A DNA stretch of 64,000 nt, from the NCBI RefSeq assembly GCF_000420785.1, contig NZ_ATVP01000003.1, positions 151,260 through 215,259 of the forward strand, read 5' to 3'. Below the pieces are notes generated by a model. It worked only from the letters and a program-made list of their open reading frames with translations, had not been told where the DNA came from and ran no database searches. Origin of the DNA: Streptococcus hyovaginalis DSM 12219. GTDB lineage: Bacteria; Bacillota; Bacilli; Lactobacillales; Streptococcaceae. The position numbers were made by a program, and so were the translations under genes. Position 1 is the first letter of the stretch. Each line of letters starts with the position of its first letter. Shown in pieces: positions 10,082 through 19,975 of this stretch.

Positions 10082-11536
10082 ATGGCAAAAAACAACGCAC
10101 AAAACTTATCGCATCACGAACAGTTGAGGTATGATTACCTTTTAAAGAATGTGCACTATTTGAGTGAGCGTGAAAAAGCTGAATTTCAGTATCTTCATGC
10201 GAAAAAAACAGCAGAATCTTCCATACCAAATGTGCGGCAGACGACAACTCCCTATTATGATGATTACGACTATGGTCATGTTGAGACCGATGCTTCTTCT
10301 GAACAGATAGGATATCCTCATCACGATGATGCCACTTTCGCAGAAGAGGAGTGGGGGAGCTCTTATGAGCCTTCTCAGCCACAATTCACAGATCAAGGGT
10401 TACCCATTTTTCCTGGCGAGATACGGCAAGAGGCACCAGAGCGTACTAGACATCAATCACGACAAGAAAAGCGTCAAGAAAAAAGACGGCGACAAGCAGC
10501 CCAATCAAAAACTGCCAGAGAACCTAAAAAATCACGGTGGGCTACCTTTTTTAAATTACTAGCAGTGTTACTGTTGGTGATGACTGGTGGTATCCTCATT
10601 ATGTTCTTTAAGGGAATGACAACGGCTTCAGATCCCAACCGCAATTTTCAACCGGCTATTGAAGAACCGTTTGATGGGCAGAAGGCTCCAGATGGTACCA
10701 ATATTTTGATACTGGGGAGCGATCGTCGGATTACTCAGGGAGATGCTGATGCGAGAACTGATACCATCATGGTAGTTAATGTAGGGAATAAGGATAAGGA
10801 TATCAAAATGGTCAGCTTCATGAGGGATACCTTAGTCAATATTCCAGGTGTTAGTGAAACAGATTATTTGGCCGATCAAAAATTGAATACTGCTTTTAAT
10901 GTGGGTGAGCAGAATAACAATCAGGGTGCAGAGCTGATGCGGGAGACGCTTAAGGCCAACTTTGATATCAATATCAGTTATTACATGATGGTGGACTTTG
11001 AGACTTTTGCAGAGGCTATTGATTCACTCTTTCCAAGCGGTGTTGCCATTGATGCCTCATTTGCAACGATTGATGGTGAATCCGTCGATTCGGTGGAGGT
11101 GCCTGATGATCTTCGTATGGATGATCAAGGGAACGTGCCTCTGCAGACCATTAAAGTTGGTAAGCAACGGATGGATGGTCGAACCCTGTTGAATTATGCG
11201 CGTTTCCGTAAGGATGATGACGGTGATTTTGGTCGCACTAAGCGTCAGCAACAAGTTATGAGTGAGATCCTCAAACAGGTTAAAAACCCAACGAAGCTGT
11301 TTACGGGTTCAGAGGCCTTAGGCAAAATTTATGCCTTAACGTCCACCAATGTATCTTATCCTTACCTCTTACAGACAGGCCTTTCAAGCTTAACGAGTGG
11401 TGACTTTAAAATCGACCAAAATACCATTCCGGAGCAAGGTGATTGGATTGATGAATATGATATCTACGGAGGTCAAGGTTTAGCAATTGATTTCGAAAAA
11501 TATCAAGCCGAGTTGGTCAAATTAGGCTTTAGGTAA
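10082..11536 (+). CDS. LCP-family (LytR-CpsA-Psr) cell-wall polymer ligase
   Basis: LCP proteins attach teichoic acids or capsule to peptidoglycan from a lipid carrier at the outer face of the membrane. The 484 residues comprise a charged cytoplasmic tail of about 150, one membrane segment (about 155-177, LLAVLLLVMTGGILIMFF) and the LCP domain. Its conserved arginines and aspartates are visible in ILILGSDRR, ARTDTIMVVNV, SFMRDTLVNIPG and NYARFRKDDDGDFGRTKRQQ. The cytoplasmic tail is unusually long. A terminator follows at 11549. The acceptor polymer is not known. Confidence 0.88.
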   Translation: MAKNNAQNLSHHEQLRYDYLLKNVHYLSEREKAEFQYLHAKKTAESSIPNVRQTTTPYYDDYDYGHVETDASSEQIGYPHHDDATFAEEEWGSSYEPSQPQFTDQGLPIFPGEIRQEAPERTRHQSRQEKRQEKRRRQAAQSKTAREPKKSRWATFFKLLAVLLLVMTGGILIMFFKGMTTASDPNRNFQPAIEEPFDGQKAPDGTNILILGSDRRITQGDADARTDTIMVVNVGNKDKDIKMVSFMRDTLVNIPGVSETDYLADQKLNTAFNVGEQNNNQGAELMRETLKANFDINISYYMMVDFETFAEAIDSLFPSGVAIDASFATIDGESVDSVEVPDDLRMDDQGNVPLQTIKVGKQRMDGRTLLNYARFRKDDDGDFGRTKRQQQVMSEILKQVKNPTKLFTGSEALGKIYALTSTNVSYPYLLQTGLSSLTSGDFKIDQNTIPEQGDWIDEYDIYGGQGLAIDFEKYQAELVKLGFR

Positions 11537-11548
11537 ATGTGATATAAT

Positions 11549-11572
11549 AGAGAGACTAAGGTCTCTCTTTTT
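11549..11572 (+). terminator. Rho-independent terminator after LCP gene
   Basis: Perfect stem AGAGAGAC / GTCTCTCT, loop TAAG, then TTTT. A TATAAT at 11543-11548 directly before it could also serve as a -10 for the next gene. Confidence 0.85.
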
Positions 11573-11618
11573 CGTTTGAAAAATAGCAGAGCTGTAAAAC
11601 TAGAAATGAGTCAAATAA

Positions 11619-12977
<1,359 letters not shown>

Positions 12978-13124
12978 AAATCCTTTATTTTAAGCACTTT
13001 TTCAAGCATTTTGTCTTTATTGAAAAGAGTGATTTTGACATAAAAAAGGTTCAAAAAAAGTACATTGATGTGAATGTCTGTTTGGATGTCGATTGCGTAG
13101 ACAAAAAATAGATACGTCATAAAA

Positions 13125-13171
13125 TATAATAGTTCAGCGAGGACATTTTAATAAGTGTTCTCGTTTTTTTA
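13125..13171 (+). terminator. ICE left-end promoter-like -10 and hairpin with T run
   Basis: TATAAT (13125-13130) is followed by stem CGAGGACA / TGTTCTCG (one G-U pair, 13138-13164) and TTTTTTT. The hairpin either ends transcription coming from rlmD or attenuates transcripts that start at this -10. The -35 is not convincing. Confidence 0.6.
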
Positions 13172-13187
13172 TTTTCAGGAGGAATTC

Positions 13188-13361
13188 ATGAAAAAGAAGG
13201 AACAATCATCACGCCAAATCGTGATGTGTCATCTCGTGGCTATTTTAGGAGTTGATATTGTGAAAGCAACACAGCTAATTGATGAAATGGAACAACTAGG
13301 TTTAATCCGATTTGATGAATTTGGAAATGTTGGAATATTAGTCTTGGAGGGACAATCATGA
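13188..13361 (+). CDS. Small ICE protein, possible winged-helix remnant (unknown)
   Basis: A 57-residue protein beginning MKKKEQSSRQIVMCHLVAILG, with AGGAGG 6 bases before its ATG. The sequence LVAILGVDIVKATQLIDEMEQLGLIRFDEFGNVGIL reads like a helix-turn-helix with a beta wing, but it is too short to assign. It overlaps the next gene by 4 bases (ATGA), so it is probably coupled to the replication initiator. The frame is open upstream to 13155 without a ribosome-binding site. Confidence 0.65.
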   Translation: MKKKEQSSRQIVMCHLVAILGVDIVKATQLIDEMEQLGLIRFDEFGNVGILVLEGQS

Positions 13362-14176
13362 AACGAATTACCGCTAATCAGTATCAGACATCAGAGCGTT
13401 ATTATAAACTCCCAAAAGTCTTGTTTGAGAGTGAACGGTATAAGGATATGAAGCTGGAAGTTAAGGTAGCCTACGCGGTTTTAAAGGATCGGTTGGAGTT
13501 GTCTTTGAGTAAAGGTTGGATTGATGAGGATGGGGCTATTTATTTGATTTATTCCAATTCCAATCTGATGGCACTTTTAGGCTGTTCAAAGTCAAAATTA
13601 CTCTCTATCAAGAAAACCTTACGTGAATATGGCTTAATCGATGAAGTCCAACAGTCCTCTAGTGAAAGAGGTCGAATGGCAAATAAAATTTACTTGGGGG
13701 AATTAGAACATATGCCTACCCCAGTCTTACATACAGACGGGGCTAGTGTTAAAAAAACACTAGGGGGGGCTCAAAGAAAGACGGGGCCGGTCTTAAATTC
13801 AGCCCCTAGTGAGACTGAAGGAAGTGAAACTGAATATAGTGAAACTGAAGGGAGTGATTTCCTTATTGAGGACGAGGAGGAGAGGCAGCTAGTAGATGAG
13901 AAACAAGAAGAGAACTTTACTTCAAAAGTCGATGGCGTGACCAAGTACGATCGAGACTATATTTGGGGTTTGGTTCATGACCAGTTAAGACTGACGGGTC
14001 TATCTCAGTCAGCTAGTGACTATGCCATGATTTATTTTAGTGACCGTTATCAGTATGCATTGGAACATATGCGATTTGCTCGATCAGCGGAAGTAATAGC
14101 TGAATACGTATTTAATGGTGTGCTGTCAGAGTGGACCAAGCAACTGAGACGACAAGAAGTAAAGGGAGGTGATTAA
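13358..14176 (+). CDS. RepA_N-type replication initiator
   Basis: A 272-residue protein whose first 115 residues match the RepA N-terminal domain: YYKLPKVLFESERYKDMKLEVKVAYAVLKDRLELSL, then IYLIYSNSNLMALLGCSKSKLLSIKKTLREYGLIDE, a winged helix. In the ICESa2603 family and in RepA_N plasmids such initiators support autonomous replication of the circular form. A low-complexity linker with SETEGSETEYSETEGS separates it from a C-terminal domain (residues 190-270) like the DUF6017-type tail of RepA proteins. It overlaps the upstream small gene. Confidence 0.85.
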   Translation: MKRITANQYQTSERYYKLPKVLFESERYKDMKLEVKVAYAVLKDRLELSLSKGWIDEDGAIYLIYSNSNLMALLGCSKSKLLSIKKTLREYGLIDEVQQSSSERGRMANKIYLGELEHMPTPVLHTDGASVKKTLGGAQRKTGPVLNSAPSETEGSETEYSETEGSDFLIEDEEERQLVDEKQEENFTSKVDGVTKYDRDYIWGLVHDQLRLTGLSQSASDYAMIYFSDRYQYALEHMRFARSAEVIAEYVFNGVLSEWTKQLRRQEVKGGD

Positions 14177-14177
14177 G

Positions 14178-14273
14178 TTGATTTGGTGGATACTAGGTGG
14201 AATCTATCTGATTTCTATCGTCATTTTGATTTTTGAAATCATCCGTGCACCAGAAATGGATGATCATATATAA
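14178..14273 (+). CDS. 31-residue single-pass membrane peptide, TTG start
   Basis: An ORF starting at a TTG behind an excellent AGGGAGGTGATT. It encodes MIWWILGGIYLISIVILIFE followed by a short charged tail ending DDHI. One membrane helix (residues 2-20) with the charged tail probably cytoplasmic. It follows the initiator stop after 1 base and precedes a strong terminator at 14276, so it closes the rep operon. Its function is unknown. Confidence 0.6.
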   Translation: MIWWILGGIYLISIVILIFEIIRAPEMDDHI

Positions 14274-14275
14274 GC

Positions 14276-14305
14276 AAGAGTTTTACAAGTGTAAGGCTCT
14301 TTTTT
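14276..14305 (+). terminator. Rho-independent terminator of the rep operon
   Basis: Stem AAGAGTTTTAC / GTAAGGCTCTT (11 bp, two G-U), loop AAGT, T run TTTTTT. Confidence 0.8.
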
Positions 14306-14324
14306 AGTTGGAAAGAGAGGAAAA

Positions 14325-15680
14325 ATGAAATTTTTAGATTTATTTGCTGGGATAGGCGGTTTTAGGCTAGGGATGGAATCACAGGGTCATAAATGCCTGG
14401 GCTTTTGTGAAATTGATAAATTCGCCAGAACATCCTATAAAGCCATGTTTAACACAGAAGGGGAAATAGAATACCATGACATTAAAGAGGTCACAGACCA
14501 TGACTTTAGACAATTTAGAGGGCAAGTGGACATCATCTGCGGGGGATTTCCTTGCCAAGCATTTTCACTCGCAGGCAGACGATTGGGATTTGAAGATACT
14601 CGAGGGACTCTCTTTTTTGAGATTGCTCGAGCGGCCAAACAAATCCAACCACGTTTTCTATTTTTGGAAAACGTCAAAGGCCTACTCAATCACGACGAGG
14701 GACGGACGTTCGCCACTATCCTCTCCACGATGGATGAATTGGGGTATGATGTCGAATGGCAGGTGCTTAACAGTAAGGACTTCCAAGTCCCGCAAAACAG
14801 AGAGCGGGTCTTTATTATCGGACATTCTAGAAGATACCGTTCCAGATTCATATTTCCTCTCAGAAGAGAAAACAGCCCAGCTCATCTTGAGAGGCTAGGA
14901 AATATCAATCCTTCTAAACGTGGTTTGAATGGTGAAGTCTATCTGACGAATGCACTTGCTCCTACACTAACAAGAGGTAAAGGAGAGGGTGCAAAAATCG
15001 CCATTCCAGTCTTAACACCAGATAGACTAGAAAAACGCCAACATGGTCGTCGATTTAAGGACAATCAAGACCCTATGTTTACTTTGACCAGTCAAGACAA
15101 ACACGGAGTTGTTGTCGCAGGAAATCTGCCGACTAGCTTTGACCAGACCGGTAGAGTATTTGACATTTCTGGCTTGTCACCGACCTTGACCACCATGCAA
15201 GGTGGAGACAAGGTGCCAAAGATTTTGCTGAGGGAGGAGCTGCCATTTCTGAAAATCAAGGAAGCCACAAAAACAGGGTACGCAAAGGCAACTCTTGGAG
15301 ACTCTGTCAATCTGGCTTATCCAGACTCAACCAAACGTAGGGGACGTGTGGGAAAGGGAATTTCCAATACCCTGACGACTTCAGACAATATGGGAGTGGT
15401 GGTTGCTGCTTTGGAATATCGACAGGAAAAATGGTATGAAGTCACAAGCATTGTCTTAGAGGGGAAACTTTATCGCCTGAGAATAAGACGACTGACACCA
15501 AGAGAGTGTTTCAGACTTCAAGGCTTTCCTGATTGGGCTTATGAAAGAGCAGAAAGTGTTTCCAGTAAGAGCCAACTATACAAACAGGCCGGCAATAGCG
15601 TGACTGTCACAGTTATTGAAGCCATTGCCAGAGAATTTAGAAGAACGGAAGAGGAAGAAAAACATGAACTTACTACATAA
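14325..15680 (+). CDS. DNA (cytosine-5-)-methyltransferase
   Basis: A 451-residue C5-cytosine methylase. Motif I is DLFAGIGGFRLG (residues 5-16), the catalytic Pro-Cys is in GGFPCQAFSLAGRR (C77), ENV motif VI is FLENVKGLL, and motif VIII is VPQNRERVFIIG. Motif X (YKQAGNSVTVTVIE) is near the C-terminus. The target-recognition region carries three copies of a short LAPTLT-G type repeat (ALAPTLTRGKG, LSPTLTTMQGG, ISNTLTTSDN). No cognate restriction gene is beside it. It probably protects the ICE from host restriction in new hosts. Its stop overlaps the next gene by 17 bases. Confidence 0.93.
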   Translation: MKFLDLFAGIGGFRLGMESQGHKCLGFCEIDKFARTSYKAMFNTEGEIEYHDIKEVTDHDFRQFRGQVDIICGGFPCQAFSLAGRRLGFEDTRGTLFFEIARAAKQIQPRFLFLENVKGLLNHDEGRTFATILSTMDELGYDVEWQVLNSKDFQVPQNRERVFIIGHSRRYRSRFIFPLRRENSPAHLERLGNINPSKRGLNGEVYLTNALAPTLTRGKGEGAKIAIPVLTPDRLEKRQHGRRFKDNQDPMFTLTSQDKHGVVVAGNLPTSFDQTGRVFDISGLSPTLTTMQGGDKVPKILLREELPFLKIKEATKTGYAKATLGDSVNLAYPDSTKRRGRVGKGISNTLTTSDNMGVVVAALEYRQEKWYEVTSIVLEGKLYRLRIRRLTPRECFRLQGFPDWAYERAESVSSKSQLYKQAGNSVTVTVIEAIAREFRRTEEEEKHELTT

Positions 15681-16092
15681 GAAAAGTATCCTAGATTGTA
15701 CTGAATTAGAAGAACGTATTCACCAAGCTGAAACCAATCAGCTATTACAAAAGATACTGTCGCTCCCCAATTTTGATTGTGACTTTGAGGTAACTTTTGA
15801 AGATGATTACCACAAAGAGATGAATGATCCCCTATTCTACGAATCCAATCTTCATCAGATTTCGGATTTTATGGAAACTAGGGATATTAAAAATGGTGTA
15901 GATACACTATTGACGAAAGACAATCACCTGGCCTTTCGTGCCTTTGGTGAAAATTATTCTGCTAGGGGAAAGGAGGGCATTTTAACGACTCTAGTGACGG
16001 TCAAGTGCTTTGGTGAAGGACGGATGCCCATTGATATGAGTCGCTATTTCTCAACTCCTGAACCAACAGTTGAAAATAGCCTAACCCTATAA
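15664..16092 (+). CDS. Hypothetical ICE protein
   Basis: A 142-residue acidic protein starting MNLLHKKSILDCTELEERIH. I do not recognise a domain; the second half has a beta-rich stretch (FEVTFEDDYHKEMND, EGILTTLVTVKCFGEGRMP). The ATG at 15664 overlaps the methylase by 17 bases, with GGAAGAGGAA just upstream. The coupling to the methylase and its position before the Spx-like gene are the only functional hints. Confidence 0.7.
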   Translation: MNLLHKKSILDCTELEERIHQAETNQLLQKILSLPNFDCDFEVTFEDDYHKEMNDPLFYESNLHQISDFMETRDIKNGVDTLLTKDNHLAFRAFGENYSARGKEGILTTLVTVKCFGEGRMPIDMSRYFSTPEPTVENSLTL

Positions 16093-16102
16093 GGAGGTGC
16101 CT

Positions 16103-16486
16103 ATGCTTGAGGTATATCTAGGAAATAATACCAATACAAATCAAGATTTACTAACCATTTTGACGACCTATGGAGTGGCTTATCGTTGTACAAAAGCATG
16201 TGAGGTAAACCGTGAAATCATACTGTCACTCTTTGCCAAAACCACGAATTGTTTTGAGTTGCTGTCGCCACGATTTCTTCGCTTTAAGCGTCAATATACG
16301 ATAAGTTTGAATGAGATGGTTCAGCTTATTCTCCAAAAGCCAGACCAGAATCTTCGGCTGCCTCTCATTGTCTGTCAGAATCACGTCTATCCAGCTATTG
16401 GGCTAGACGAAGTACGTACTTTTCTTCCCAGACAGGTAAAAGAAGAGTTGTTTCAGGCCAGTCTGATGAAACAAGTGACAGGGTAG
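16103..16486 (+). CDS. Spx/ArsC-like thioredoxin-fold protein without CxxC
   Basis: A 127-residue protein. The C-terminal half (LILQKPDQNLRLPLIVCQNHVYPAIGLDEVRTFLPR) lines up with the Spx pattern in which L-R-P-I is followed by G-DE-R-FLPR. The N-terminal strand MLEVYLGNNTNTNQD is where Spx has its CxxC, but here there are no cysteines. Spx binds the alpha subunit CTD of RNA polymerase and senses disulphide stress; this ICE version could bind polymerase but not sense redox through CxxC. AAGGAGG sits 5 bases before the ATG at 16103, which decides the start. Assignment is by eye. Confidence 0.65.
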   Translation: MLEVYLGNNTNTNQDLLTILTTYGVAYRCTKACEVNREIILSLFAKTTNCFELLSPRFLRFKRQYTISLNEMVQLILQKPDQNLRLPLIVCQNHVYPAIGLDEVRTFLPRQVKEELFQASLMKQVTG

Positions 16487-16494
16487 GTGTGAAG

Positions 16495-16728
16495 ATGAAT
16501 GAACGATTTTGGGACAATTTAGAAATCATTCTGGCAGAAAAAGACCTCACTTGGGCAGAACTAGCTCGCAAAGTATTCAACGGTCAATATGTTTATACAA
16601 GTGAGTTTAATCGCCTCTATCAAAAATTACGGCATTACAAATCTAATCGTCTGATGCCACAAACTAGATGGGTTGAGCGAATCGTTCTAGTCTTAGAAAT
16701 TGATTATGAAGATTTATTTAAGAGGTGA
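16495..16728 (+). CDS. Small helix-turn-helix (XRE-like) regulator
   Basis: A 77-residue protein: NLEIILAEKDLTWAELARKVFNG is the helix 1-2 region of a Cro/C1-type HTH, followed by SEFNRLYQKLRHYKSNRLMPQTRWVERIVLVLEIDYEDLF, typical for short XRE proteins on ICEs. GGGTAGG at 16481 favours the ATG at 16495 over the GTG at 16489. It overlaps the start region of the CPBP gene. It could regulate the nearby conjugation operon, but this is inference. Confidence 0.7.
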   Translation: MNERFWDNLEIILAEKDLTWAELARKVFNGQYVYTSEFNRLYQKLRHYKSNRLMPQTRWVERIVLVLEIDYEDLFKR

Positions 16729-16730
16729 CA

Positions 16731-17315
16731 ATGATAAGGATAGTGTTGTTTTATCTAGCCATACAGCTTAACGGTCTTCTGGTGAGTTTATACCTGAAAG
16801 AGTATCTGACAATAGAGGGTATAGTCTTGCTACAATTGGTCCTATTAAGTGTGACTTGCTTAGAGATTACCCGTCATAAAACTGTTCAAGCAAAAAAAAT
16901 AACCTTAAGCAATCGTCTAAGTTGGTTGCTTCTTGGTTTTGTGTGTATGGTTGCTTTTGCAGTCTTCATCAGCTTCCTATTTCCAGGTCAGACTAGGAAT
17001 CAAGCGGTATTGGTACAAGTAGGAAAACAGGTTCCTCCTATTATCTTTTTATTGTTTCTGGTCAATGCAAGTATCCTTGAAGAGATTGTTTATAGGCAAT
17101 TGCTGTGGGAAAAATTGACATTCCCTTTTGAACAAATAGGCGTGACCAGTTTTCTCTTTGTTCTATCCCATGGACCTAATCAGTTAGGGAGTTGGCTCAT
17201 CTATAGCTGTCTTGGCTTGACCTTGGCTGTTGTTCGATTGAAAACTGATTGTATGACGGCAATCGCCTTACATTTACTTTGGAATAGTTTGGCTTATGTC
17301 GTAACTTTCTTGTGA
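16731..17315 (+). CDS. CPBP-family intramembrane metalloprotease (Abi/CAAX-like)
   Basis: A 194-residue multi-pass membrane protein. The CPBP motif 1 is EEIVYRQLLWEKL (EExxxR), motif 2 is FLFVLSHGPNQLG, and motif 3 is ALHLLWNSLAYV (HxxxN). Such proteases process peptides or serve immunity to bacteriocins; on ICEs they are common but their substrates are unknown. AAGAGG at 16720 favours the ATG at 16731. The gene ends inside a repeated promoter motif at 17310. Confidence 0.88.
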   Translation: MIRIVLFYLAIQLNGLLVSLYLKEYLTIEGIVLLQLVLLSVTCLEITRHKTVQAKKITLSNRLSWLLLGFVCMVAFAVFISFLFPGQTRNQAVLVQVGKQVPPIIFLLFLVNASILEEIVYRQLLWEKLTFPFEQIGVTSFLFVLSHGPNQLGSWLIYSCLGLTLAVVRLKTDCMTAIALHLLWNSLAYVVTFL

Positions 17316-17344
17316 TACCAAAATCAAGAGTGCTTCCGTATTAT
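17310..17344 (+). promoter_or_regulatory. Copy 1 of repeated ICE promoter motif, before pcfB-virD4
   Basis: TTGTGATACCAAAATCAAG (17310-17328) with TATTAT at 17339, 29 bases from motif start. The stop codon of the CPBP gene lies within it. An inverted repeat GTGCTTCC / GGAAGCAC (17330-17352) without T run covers the -10. The same motif recurs at 27405, 53508 and, in degenerate form, 51696. Confidence 0.6.
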
Positions 17345-17391
17345 GGAAGCACCTTATGTTTGATAGGGAATCGAAAAAAGAGGAGGCCACT

Positions 17392-17880
17392 ATGTCATCT
17401 GAACAACAAGAACGTCAAGCGATGCAATACGTAGAAAGAAGTAGTTTATTGACAGTCAGAACCCTCTTAAAACTCTTAGAATGGTCGGCTAGGCAAGCCT
17501 TAGCTCAAGATTCAGCTTATAAGATTGGGGTTCAAAAAATGGAAGAACTCCTTCAAAGTCCTTACGCCATTGAAGCGATTGATGTTAGTAAAGACATACT
17601 GGATAAGCCAATCGATGTGGAGAAATTTAAGGAGTTGATGGAGTCAGAAAAACTGCCAATCGCAATTAGTTGGCAAAAAGACTATCTCTACTTTTATGCC
17701 AAGGATAAGACCTTGCTCGATCATCACTTGGATGAATTGTTGAAGAAACTGATGTCTAATCCAGAGAAGCTAGAAGGTTTAACCTTTGATAAAACCTTGG
17801 ACCAAGAGATAGAACTGGCCAAAGAGAAAATTAGAGTGACAGAACCTTCGGCAGTCAAAACCAAGGAGGTGACCTTGTAA
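17392..17880 (+). CDS. PcfB-family (DUF3801) conjugation protein
   Basis: A 162-residue cytoplasmic protein immediately before the coupling protein. The AYKIGVQKMEELLQSP and LPIAISWQKDYLYFYAKDK segments fit the DUF3801/PcfB family. In pCF10, PcfB is a relaxosome accessory factor that interacts with the coupling protein. GAGGAGG precedes the ATG at 17392. Its stop overlaps virD4 (TAATG), so the two are coupled. Confidence 0.8.
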   Translation: MSSEQQERQAMQYVERSSLLTVRTLLKLLEWSARQALAQDSAYKIGVQKMEELLQSPYAIEAIDVSKDILDKPIDVEKFKELMESEKLPIAISWQKDYLYFYAKDKTLLDHHLDELLKKLMSNPEKLEGLTFDKTLDQEIELAKEKIRVTEPSAVKTKEVTL

Positions 17881-19697
17881 TGTATTCCAGGCAAAAAGCA
17901 TTTGTCTTTGGTCTCTTGGGTCTCGCCTTTGGCTATTTCTGCCATCGTCTAACTCTACTCTATGATAGTTTAACCAATGCCCCACCTATGGAACGATTTG
18001 CCTACCTCTTAGGAGAGGGGTTAAATCAGGTTTTCAATCCTTTATGGCTATTTTCCTTTACTCAAAAATCTCTTCTTGCCTTTATCCTTGGGGTTCTAAC
18101 GATGACACTAGTCTATCTTTATGTATCGACAGGACAGAAAGTCTATCGAGAAGGGGAAGAATACGGTTCTGCACGATTTGGAACCAGTAAGGAAAAGCGG
18201 AACTTTTACAGTAAGAATCCTTTTAATGACACGATTTTGGCTCGTGATGTTCGTCTAACCTTGTTGGAAAAGAAGAAACCCCAGTTTGACCGAAATAAAA
18301 ATTTGATTGTCATTGGGGGTTCTGGGGCAGGTAAGACCTTTCGCTTTGTGAAACCCAACCTTATCCAACTTAATTGTTCCAATATTGTCGTAGATCCGAA
18401 AGACCATTTGGCTGAGAAGACAGGTAAACTCTTTTTAGAAAACGGTTATCAGGTCAAGGTTTTAGACTTGGTTAATATGACCAATTCAGACGGTTTTAAT
18501 CCCTTTCGTTATGTAGAAACAGAGAATGATTTGAACCGCATGTTAACGGTCTATTTTAACAATACCCGTGGGTCTGGTTCACGCAGTGATCCATTTTGGG
18601 ATGAGGCTTCCATGACATTGGTGAGAGCTATTGCCTCTTATTTGGTGGATTTTTACAATCCTCCAGGAAGTTCTAAGCAAGAGCAGGAAGCAAGACGTAA
18701 GCGTGGCCGTTATCCAGCCTTTTCTGAGATTGGGAAACTCATCAAACTCCTATCAAAGGGAGACAATCAGGACAAAAGTGTTCTTGAAGTCCTGTTTGAA
18801 GATTATGCTAAAAAATATGGTCACGAAAACTTTACCATGCGAAACTGGGCGGATTTTCAGAACTACAAGGACAAGACCTTGGATTCGGTCATTGCGGTCA
18901 CAACAGCTAAATTTGCCCTTTTTAATATTCAATCGGTGACTGATTTGACGCAAAGAGACACTATGGATTTGAAAACGTGGGGCACTCAAAAGACCATGGT
19001 CTATCTTGTTATTCCAGATAATGACACTACCTTTCGTTTTCTATCTGCATTATTTTTCTCTACGGTTTTCTCCACTTTGACCAGACAGGCTGATGTTGAC
19101 TTTAAAGGGCAACTGCCTATTCATGTTAGAAGCTATCTGGATGAGTTTGCGAATGTCGGAGAAATCCCAGACTTTGCCGAACAAACCTCAACAGTTCGCT
19201 CTAGGAACATGAGTCTAGTTCCAATCTTGCAAAATATTGCTCAACTCCAAGGACTTTATAAGGAAAAAGAGGCTTGGAAAACTATACTGGGGAACTGTGA
19301 CAGCCTCCTCTATTTGGGTGGAAATGACGAGGAAACTTTCAAATTTATGAGTGGTCTTCTAGGTAAACAAACCATTGATGTCAGAAGTACCAGTCGCTCT
19401 TTTGGGCAGACGGGTTCAAGTTCGACCTCTCACCAGAAAATTGCTCGTGACTTGATGACGGCTGATGAAGTAGGGAATATGAAACGAGATGAGTGTCTTG
19501 TACGCATTGCAGGGGTTCCTGTTTTTCGAACCAAGAAATATTTTCCGCTCAAACATAAGAATTGGAAATGGCTTGCGGATAAGGAAACCGATGTACGCTG
19601 GTGGCACTATCATATCAATCCCCTAACCGCTGAGGAAGAGGTAGATTTGTCAGGCCATAAAATAAGGGATTTAAGCACAGAAACGACACTACATTAA
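17880..19697 (+). CDS. virD4: VirD4/TraG-family type IV coupling protein
   Basis: A 605-residue membrane ATPase that links the relaxosome to the mating pore. Two N-terminal membrane segments (about residues 8-28 and 62-82) are followed by Walker A VIGGSGAGKTFRFVKP (146-153 core), VVDPKDHL, and Walker B-like RSYLDEFANVGEIPDF. The conserved Q-rich LVPILQNIAQLQ and LGGNDEETF also match TraG. It is the first large gene of the conjugation module and starts in TAATG overlap with pcfB. Confidence 0.94.
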   Translation: MYSRQKAFVFGLLGLAFGYFCHRLTLLYDSLTNAPPMERFAYLLGEGLNQVFNPLWLFSFTQKSLLAFILGVLTMTLVYLYVSTGQKVYREGEEYGSARFGTSKEKRNFYSKNPFNDTILARDVRLTLLEKKKPQFDRNKNLIVIGGSGAGKTFRFVKPNLIQLNCSNIVVDPKDHLAEKTGKLFLENGYQVKVLDLVNMTNSDGFNPFRYVETENDLNRMLTVYFNNTRGSGSRSDPFWDEASMTLVRAIASYLVDFYNPPGSSKQEQEARRKRGRYPAFSEIGKLIKLLSKGDNQDKSVLEVLFEDYAKKYGHENFTMRNWADFQNYKDKTLDSVIAVTTAKFALFNIQSVTDLTQRDTMDLKTWGTQKTMVYLVIPDNDTTFRFLSALFFSTVFSTLTRQADVDFKGQLPIHVRSYLDEFANVGEIPDFAEQTSTVRSRNMSLVPILQNIAQLQGLYKEKEAWKTILGNCDSLLYLGGNDEETFKFMSGLLGKQTIDVRSTSRSFGQTGSSSTSHQKIARDLMTADEVGNMKRDECLVRIAGVPVFRTKKYFPLKHKNWKWLADKETDVRWWHYHINPLTAEEEVDLSGHKIRDLSTETTLH

Positions 19698-19714
19698 TAG
19701 AAATGAGGAATTAT

Positions 19715-19957
19715 ATGAATCAAAAACTAACAGGCTTTGTTTACGGAGTGGACGCCAGCTCCATGTTCTCTCAAGCCATGTCTCTATTACAAAAAGGCTT
19801 AATTGCAGTAGGAGCCTTTCTTGTTGTCATGGGCATTATCAACCTTTCAACCAACATTAAAGATGGTGGACCAGGTGTCCGAAATGCTATTCTAGAAATT
19901 GTTGGTGGGGTCATGGTGGGAGCCGCTGGTGCTTTTGTGACTCAGATTACCATTTAG
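19715..19957 (+). CDS. Maff2/VirB2-like small membrane protein
   Basis: An 80-residue protein with two hydrophobic helices separated by a polar loop (INLSTNIKDGGPGVRNA). This layout matches Maff2-family or VirB2/TrbC pilin-like proteins between the VirD4 and VirB6 genes of Gram-positive ICEs. TGAGGAA lies before the ATG at 19715; an ATG at 19703 has no such site. It probably forms part of the membrane pore or a pilin-like subunit. Confidence 0.7.
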   Translation: MNQKLTGFVYGVDASSMFSQAMSLLQKGLIAVGAFLVVMGIINLSTNIKDGGPGVRNAILEIVGGVMVGAAGAFVTQITI

Positions 19958-19975
19958 GGGAGGACAGCACATGAC

